NCBI RefSeq assembly: GCF_024137025.1
Contig: NZ_JAMYJR010000049.1
Location: forward strand, 1-53,073
DNA from: Paractinoplanes aksuensis
Lineage (GTDB): Bacteria > Actinomycetota > Actinomycetes > Mycobacteriales > Micromonosporaceae
Length of the DNA: 53,073 nt
Direction: 5' to 3'
Below the pieces are notes generated by a model. It was given only the letters and a program-made list of their open reading frames with translations, made no database searches and had not been told where the DNA came from. A program made the translations under genes and the position numbers. Below, one piece after another: positions 48,282 to 53,073 of the stretch. Within the stretch, counting starts at the first letter, position 1; each line of letters begins with the position of its first letter.

Positions 48282-49990
48282 CGGTTCCTCCGCTTTCGGG
48301 CCCCCACGAGTTGGGCGAGCAGGATGGGGACGCTGACCAGCACGACCATGAGGCTGGAGGCCGCGGAGATGGTCGGGTCGATCTGGATGGTGATGCTGTT
48401 GAACATCTGCACGGGTAGCGTTATCGCGCCCGGGGCCTGCAGGAACAGGGCGATGACGACCTCGTCCAGCGACGACACGAAGGCCAGCACGGCGCCGGAC
48501 AGGATGCCCGGTAGCACCAGCGGTAGCGTTACTCGCCGGAAGGCCGAGACCGGGCTCGCGCCGAGGCTCGCCGCTACTGCCGGCAGGCGTACGTCCATGC
48601 CTTGCAACCGCGCCGTCACCGCGATCACGACGAACGGCAGCGCCATCGCCGTGTGGGCCAGGATGATGCCGATCAGCGTGCCGTTCAGGCCGAGCTGCAG
48701 GAACGCGGAGAACACGACGAGCGCGACCAGGATGTGCGGCACGATCATCGGCGAGAGCAGGAACCCGTTGACCGCGCCGCGCCAGCGGGGGCGCAGGCGG
48801 GCCAGGCCGAACGCGGCCATCGTGCCCAGAATCGTGGCGATGACGGCGACGTAGATGCCGACCTGAACCGTGTTGATGATCGCCGCGGTCCATTCGGGCG
48901 AGGTGAACAGGTTCTCGTACCAGCGTAGCGACCACTCTTGGGGCGGGAACTGGAACGTCGTGGCCGACGAGAAGCTCATCGGGAAGATGACCAGCGTCGG
49001 CGCGACCAGAATGGTGGCCACGACCGCGGTGTGGATGCGCAACCACGGGCGTACGGAGGAACCCTGCCCACCGGTCGAGCCGGTGCGCGCGGGTGGGGCG
49101 CCGGCCGCGGCGACGGCCACGTTCGAGCCGGCCAGCCGGCGGCTGAGACCCAGCACGAGCAGCGTGACGATCAGCAGGAAGATGCCCATCGCGCCGGCGC
49201 CACCGAAGTCGAGCAGCTCCTTGGCCCGGACGTTGATGACCTGGGCGATCATCGCGCTGCGGGTCGAGCCGAGCAGGGCCGGAGTGACGTAGAAACCCAG
49301 CGCCAGCACAAAAACTAGCGACATGCCGGCCACCACACCCGGCGTCGAGAGCGGCAGATAGATGCGTCGGAAGGCCCGCGAGCGGGGTGCGCCGAGGCTC
49401 TGCCCGGCCGCAACCAGGCGACCGTCGATCTGCGACATCGAGCTGTACAACGGTAATACAAGGAACGGGAGCAGCACCTGGGTCATCGAGATGCCGACGG
49501 CCAGGGGCGTGCCGAGCAGGCGTACGTCACCGAGACCGAACGGCGTGAGGATCTTCTGGACCACGCCGCCGTCTTGCAGCAGCACCAGCCACGCGAAGTT
49601 GCGGGCCAGCATGCTCGTCCAGAACGGCACGAGCACGATCGTGACCAGCACCGCCCGCATGGTCGGGCCGACCAGAGTCATGGCGTACGCGTACGGATAG
49701 GCCATCAACACGCCGGCCACCGACACGATGAGCGCGATGAAGAGCGTCCGGCCCAGCACGCGGATCGTATAACCGTCGGTGAAAAGCGAGGCGTAGTTGC
49801 CCAGCCCGGTCTCCGGCTCGGTGAAGCTGTCCACCACCAGGCTCGCCAGCGGCACCACGAACAGGACCACCAGGGCGATCAGCGCCGGCGCCAGGTACAG
49901 CCAGCCCGAGGACCTGCGGACCCGGCCGGCCGGGGCGGCCCCGGGGCGCCCGGTCGGGGGCGCCTCCGGGACGGCGGTCGAGACTGCCAT
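48278..49990 (-). CDS. Fused two-domain ABC permease (PotB-PotC type)
   Basis: A 570-residue protein holding both membrane permease domains. The first (about 28-290) has SGWLYLAPALIALVVLFVVP and EAA loop AGQSLGAPRSRAFRRIYLPLS. The second (about 320-565) has RIHTAVVATILVAPTLVIFP and EAA loop AASLGASPVSAFRRVTLPLVL. The two halves match PotB and PotC respectively; normally these are separate genes. A linker of Ala/Gly/Pro (AAAGAPPARTGSTGGQGSS) joins them. ATG 49990 is 2 bp after the binding-protein stop. Confidence 0.88.
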   Translation of the reverse strand: MAVSTAVPEAPPTGRPGAAPAGRVRRSSGWLYLAPALIALVVLFVVPLASLVVDSFTEPETGLGNYASLFTDGYTIRVLGRTLFIALIVSVAGVLMAYPYAYAMTLVGPTMRAVLVTIVLVPFWTSMLARNFAWLVLLQDGGVVQKILTPFGLGDVRLLGTPLAVGISMTQVLLPFLVLPLYSSMSQIDGRLVAAGQSLGAPRSRAFRRIYLPLSTPGVVAGMSLVFVLALGFYVTPALLGSTRSAMIAQVINVRAKELLDFGGAGAMGIFLLIVTLLVLGLSRRLAGSNVAVAAAGAPPARTGSTGGQGSSVRPWLRIHTAVVATILVAPTLVIFPMSFSSATTFQFPPQEWSLRWYENLFTSPEWTAAIINTVQVGIYVAVIATILGTMAAFGLARLRPRWRGAVNGFLLSPMIVPHILVALVVFSAFLQLGLNGTLIGIILAHTAMALPFVVIAVTARLQGMDVRLPAVAASLGASPVSAFRRVTLPLVLPGILSGAVLAFVSSLDEVVIALFLQAPGAITLPVQMFNSITIQIDPTISAASSLMVVLVSVPILLAQLVGARKRRNR

Positions 49991-49992
49991 GA

Positions 49993-51048
49993 TCAGCCGA
50001 CCTTCCAGCTGGTCCAGCGCTTGACGAGAGCGTCGGTGTTGTCGATCCACCACTGCTTGTCCTGCTCGAGCGTGCGGCCGCGGTCGGGCAGGAAGGCGTT
50101 GTACTTCTTCTGCTCATCGGTGTAGCCGACCGAGTTGAGGTCGATCTCGGGCCGCGAGGGCGCCGTCCCGGTCAGCTTCGCGTAAGCGATGGACTGCTCG
50201 GGCTCGGTGACGAACGCGAGCATCTCTTGCGCGAGTTCCTTGTGCGGCGCGCCCTTGGGGATGACCAGCGCGCCGATGTCGGTGGTGTTGAAGTCCCACA
50301 CCGGTACGAGGTTGGCGCCGCTCTGGGCCGAGACGATCGTCCGCGCGGTGACCGTGAGGACCATGCTGGCCTGCTTGTCCACCATCATTTGCTGGATCGC
50401 GCCGTAGCTGGGCGCGAAGACCAGCGAGTCCTTGATCGTGTCGATCTTCTTGAACGCGCGGTCGAGGTCGAGCGGGTAGACCTTGTCCGGTGCGACGCCA
50501 TCGGCCACCAGGGCGGCCTCGAACAGGCCGGCCTTCGGGTAGTCGTAGACGACGCGCTTGCCCGGGAACTTCTTGGTGTCGAAGAAATCGTCGATCTTCG
50601 TCGGTTTGTCGTCCGGGTAGAGGTCGGCGTTGTAGCTGAAGATGTTCGCGTACCGGTAGGTCGGCACGAAGCAGTCGCCCGTGGTGCCCGGTGGGAACTT
50701 GCTGCGGTCGAGCGCCGGGTTGTCGAGCTTCTCGAACAGCTCGCCGCAGTAGGCGCCGGCGTAGATCCAGCTCATGTTGGCCAGATCCCAGATCGTCTTG
50801 CCGGACTTCACCATCGTGCGCACCTGGGCCTGCTCGGCCGGGCTGATGTTGGTGAACTTGGTGCCGGTCTTGGTGGTGAACGGCACCTGGAGGGCGTTCT
50901 TCTCGTCCTCCTGGAACTGGCCGCCGGTGCTGGCCCAGGTCAGCGCCTTCTCGTCGGCGCCGCCGCCACCGGAGTCGCCGCCCACGCCGCAGGCCGAGAC
51001 GAGCAGGGCGGCCGCGGCTATTGTCGTCAGAAATTTATAAGTCTTCAC
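49993..51048 (-). CDS. ABC transporter substrate-binding lipoprotein (polyamine PotD type)
   Basis: A 351-residue lipoprotein. The signal peptide has the lipobox LVSAC (lipidated Cys about residue 20). The mature protein fits the PotD/putrescine-type two-lobe family: WASTGGQFQEDEKNALQVPFT, VVYDYPKAGLFEAAL and VVLTVTARTIVSAQSG. GTG 51048 has GAAGAGG upstream. Binds a polyamine-like or small cationic/carboxylate compound; not determinable. It is the first gene after IclR on this strand, 70 bp apart. Confidence 0.87.
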   Translation of the reverse strand: MKTYKFLTTIAAAALLVSACGVGGDSGGGGADEKALTWASTGGQFQEDEKNALQVPFTTKTGTKFTNISPAEQAQVRTMVKSGKTIWDLANMSWIYAGAYCGELFEKLDNPALDRSKFPPGTTGDCFVPTYRYANIFSYNADLYPDDKPTKIDDFFDTKKFPGKRVVYDYPKAGLFEAALVADGVAPDKVYPLDLDRAFKKIDTIKDSLVFAPSYGAIQQMMVDKQASMVLTVTARTIVSAQSGANLVPVWDFNTTDIGALVIPKGAPHKELAQEMLAFVTEPEQSIAYAKLTGTAPSRPEIDLNSVGYTDEQKKYNAFLPDRGRTLEQDKQWWIDNTDALVKRWTSWKVG

Positions 51049-51118
51049 TTTTATCGCCTCTTCTCGGATCGGGAACCATCGCGGGTTCCCGCGCGCGGTG
51101 AATCGGAGGGGGCGGCGG

Positions 51119-51904
51119 TCAGTCCGTCGTCGTGTCGAGCGGGCTGACCAGCCGGCGGCTGATCGTCTCGGCGCCCGACAGCAGGGCGCGTGCCACCTCG
51201 CTGTCGGTTCCTTCGGGTACGAACTGGGCGATGTCCACGGCGGCCAGGGTCGCCACGACCTGGCCCGAGGGGTCCCGCACCACGGTCGACACGGCGCTGA
51301 TGCCGTTCTGCGGGCTGCCCCGGAAGGCGATCCCGGTGCGGCGGACCTCCTCGAGCTCGGCCTCGGTGGCGTTGACCGGCGGCGCGCCCTCGCGGAACCG
51401 GTAGTAGGACTCGTTACGGAAGGCCCAGAAGGCCATGGTCTGTGCGGCATCCGGCCCGAGCTGGCTGCCGACTGCTATGGAGACGTGCGCCGTACGGCTG
51501 CTGTCCTCGCGTACCTGGGCCACCACCGGGCAGGTGCCGTTCCAGACGCTGAGCACGATCGTGAGGCGCACCCGGTCGCTGATGTCCTCCATGACCGGGC
51601 CGGCGAGGTCGAGGACCCCGAGCCGGGACAGGGCCATGGTGCCGAGCTCGGCCAGCAGGACGCCGAACTCGTACTGGTTTCGGTCCCGGCGCTGGAGGAG
51701 GCCGTGGTTCTCCATCGAGGCCAGGTAGCGATGGGCGGTGGACTTGCCGACGCCCAGCTCCTCGGCCGCGGACACCAGGTCGATGGTGTCGTGGGCCGCG
51801 AGCAACCGGAGCAGCTGGACGACTCGCGCGACCACCTGAAGGTCGCCGCTGGCGATCTCCAACCCTTCGGTCGCGGCCCGCGGGCCCCGAGAGGTGCTGG
51901 TCAT
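51119..51904 (-). CDS. IclR family transcriptional regulator
   Basis: A 261-residue IclR regulator: the winged HTH is DLVSAAEELGVGKSTAHRYLASMENHGLL (about 42-70), then the linker helix FGVLLAELGTMALSRLGV, then the effector domain ending with VREDSSRTAHVSIAVGSQL and AVSTVVRDPSGQVVATLAAVDI. IclR proteins bind aromatic or other catabolites. It is divergent from the SDR at 52110 and just upstream of the binding-protein gene, with the shared operator in the intergenic region. It is the best candidate for the regulator of that element. Confidence 0.9.
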   Translation of the reverse strand: MTSTSRGPRAATEGLEIASGDLQVVARVVQLLRLLAAHDTIDLVSAAEELGVGKSTAHRYLASMENHGLLQRRDRNQYEFGVLLAELGTMALSRLGVLDLAGPVMEDISDRVRLTIVLSVWNGTCPVVAQVREDSSRTAHVSIAVGSQLGPDAAQTMAFWAFRNESYYRFREGAPPVNATEAELEEVRRTGIAFRGSPQNGISAVSTVVRDPSGQVVATLAAVDIAQFVPEGTDSEVARALLSGAETISRRLVSPLDTTTD

Positions 51905-52052
51905 GCGTGCCTCCCCTAACCGTCCCGCATTGCGGGGCGACCATCCAGATATCCGGTACCGAGGAATGTAGGTGATCCATCCCGCGGCATGTCAAGGTCC
52001 GGAGGAGATTTCCCGGTCATCAACCGCAAGTTAATTCGGTGAGTGACAGTAT

Positions 52053-52073
52053 TGTACGATTGACATACAATCC
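52053..52073. promoter_or_regulatory. Shared operator, copy between IclR and SDR
   Basis: TGTACGATTGACATACA followed by ATCC. Matches the element at 41717-41737 in 18 of 21 bases and the one at 24196 in the TGTAYGA and CATACR parts. It sits between the divergent IclR gene and the SDR 52110. Confidence 0.6.
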
Positions 52074-52109
52074 GTGACCAGTGTGAACAGGCGATACGGA
52101 GGTAACAAG

Positions 52110-52949
52110 ATGCGCGGACTCACGGGCAAGGTAGCGATCGTGACCGGTGCCGCGGGCGGAATCGGGGCAGCTACGGCCCGTCGGCTCGCCGAGGAGGGCG
52201 CGCGCGTCGTCGCCGTCGACCTCGACGAGGAGCGTCTGCGCAAGGTCGCCGAGTCGCTGCCGACCGAGGGGCACTGGGTGCGGGCCGACGTCTCCGACGA
52301 GAACGACGTCGCGGCGTACGTGGGGGCCGCGGTGGAACGGTTCGGGCGGGTCGACCTGCACCACCTCAACGCCGGCATCCCCGGGTCGTTCGCCACGCTG
52401 CCTGCGCTCACGGTGGCCGAGTTCGACAAGGTCATGGCGGTCAACGTCCGCGGGGTGTTCCTCGGAGTGCGGGCCGCATTCCGGCAGTACGAGGCCCAGG
52501 GCTCGCCGGGCAACATCGTGCTCACGGGCTCGATCGGCAGCCTGCGGGGGAGCGCCGACCTGCTGGCCTACCAGACCTCCAAGCACGCGGTGCTCGGCAT
52601 TCTGAAGGGCGCGGCCATGTACGGAGGCCCGCTGGGCGTACGGGTCAATGCCGTGGCGCCCGGCATCGTGCCCACTGACCTGTTCGCGGCGACGCCCGAC
52701 GTGGCCGGCGGCAAGGACGACATGTCCCGCCGAGCGAGCAGCACGCCGCTGCGCCGGGCCGGCACGGGCGACGACGTGGCCGGCGTGGTCGCGTTCCTGC
52801 TGAGCGACGACGCGGCCTACATGACCGGCGAGGTCGTCTCGGTCGACGGCGGCGCTTCCATCGTGAGCACAGTCCGCCCGTCCGGCGGCGCGGGCGCATG
52901 GGACTTCGCCGCCTACGACGAGTCGTTGTACGGCCGTCCGACTGTCTGA
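52110..52949 (+). CDS. SDR family oxidoreductase
   Basis: A 279-residue classical SDR: VAIVTGAAGGIGAATAR near the N-terminus, LNAG at about 87, catalytic Ser in LTGSIGSLRG, then YQTSK, and GEVVSVDGGAS near the end. NAD(H)-type, since an Asp follows the second beta strand (VVAVDLDEER). ATG 52110 has GGAGG 8 bases upstream; the frame opens at 52074 but that start overlaps the operator. Divergent from IclR. Confidence 0.9.
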   Translation: MRGLTGKVAIVTGAAGGIGAATARRLAEEGARVVAVDLDEERLRKVAESLPTEGHWVRADVSDENDVAAYVGAAVERFGRVDLHHLNAGIPGSFATLPALTVAEFDKVMAVNVRGVFLGVRAAFRQYEAQGSPGNIVLTGSIGSLRGSADLLAYQTSKHAVLGILKGAAMYGGPLGVRVNAVAPGIVPTDLFAATPDVAGGKDDMSRRASSTPLRRAGTGDDVAGVVAFLLSDDAAYMTGEVVSVDGGASIVSTVRPSGGAGAWDFAAYDESLYGRPTV

Positions 52950-52969
52950 CAGCCAGCCCAGCCCGCCGC

Positions 52970-53073
<104 letters not shown>

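Overview
The window is high-GC actinobacterial DNA: strong G/C bias at third codon positions, many GTG starts, short -10-like hexamers just upstream of start codons, PucR/IclR/GntR/LacI-rich regulation, and many ATGA/GTGA start-stop overlaps. The gene content would suit a Micromonosporaceae (Actinoplanes-like) soil actinomycete, but that placement is an inference. I see no rRNA, tRNA, CRISPR, prophage or polyketide/peptide synthetase genes. The last ~100 bases are G/C homopolymers that look like an assembly or sequencing artefact at a contig end.

Layout. 0-10 kb holds separate small units: a DUF402 protein, a GNAT acetyltransferase, a secreted GH95 fucosidase, a membrane protein divergent from an AraC regulator, a cupin plus FAD monooxygenase pair divergent from a GAF-PucR regulator, and a DUF1152 protein. 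10-13.5 kb holds type II glutamine synthetase and a PucR/MFS pair. 13.6-20.9 kb holds a LacI regulator divergent from a six-gene catabolic operon: a sulfonate/nitrate-type ABC importer (lipoprotein, two different permeases, ATPase), a histidinol-dehydrogenase-fold enzyme resembling sulfopropanediol dehydrogenase, and an ACMSD-type amidohydrolase. 21-25.7 kb holds a hypothetical gene, a pterin-dehydratase/VOC fusion, and a divergent pair of units (cyclase + SDR; HIBADH-type dehydrogenase + GlcG/HbpS protein). 25.85-27.41 kb is an intact IS701-family insertion with a CTAG target duplication. 27.5-31.1 kb holds an esterase, a YCII protein, a GntR/membrane pair and a secreted glycosidase-like protein.

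31.2-53 kb is a large catabolic region. An enoyl-CoA hydratase/aldehyde dehydrogenase pair is divergent from an LLM monooxygenase, a CMD protein, an enol-lactonase-like hydrolase, a quinone reductase and a MerR regulator. After a secreted S15 peptidase come a Gfo/Idh dehydrogenase divergent from an unusual flavin reductase fused to a GntR/FCD regulator, an SDR, and one long minus-strand operon. That operon, from upstream to downstream, is IclR regulator, polyamine-type binding protein, a fused two-domain permease, ATPase, DUF6282 hydrolase, MBL lactonase, HIBADH, cupin, second HIBADH, and a double-CMD protein. A second SDR is divergent from IclR.

The parts appear linked. A near-identical element (TGTAYGA-N4-CATACR) lies before the IclR/SDR pair (52.05 kb), before the SDR at 41.75 kb, and in the cyclase/HIBADH divergent region at 24.2 kb. 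I infer one regulon for uptake and oxidation of an unidentified cyclic or lactone-forming carboxylate: two-component flavin oxygenation, lactone opening, then NAD-dependent oxidation. The most unusual items are the flavin reductase-FCD fusion, the fused permease, the shared operator, a duplicated gene tail that makes a mini-ORF, and a dispersed TCGATWATCGA word inside genes.
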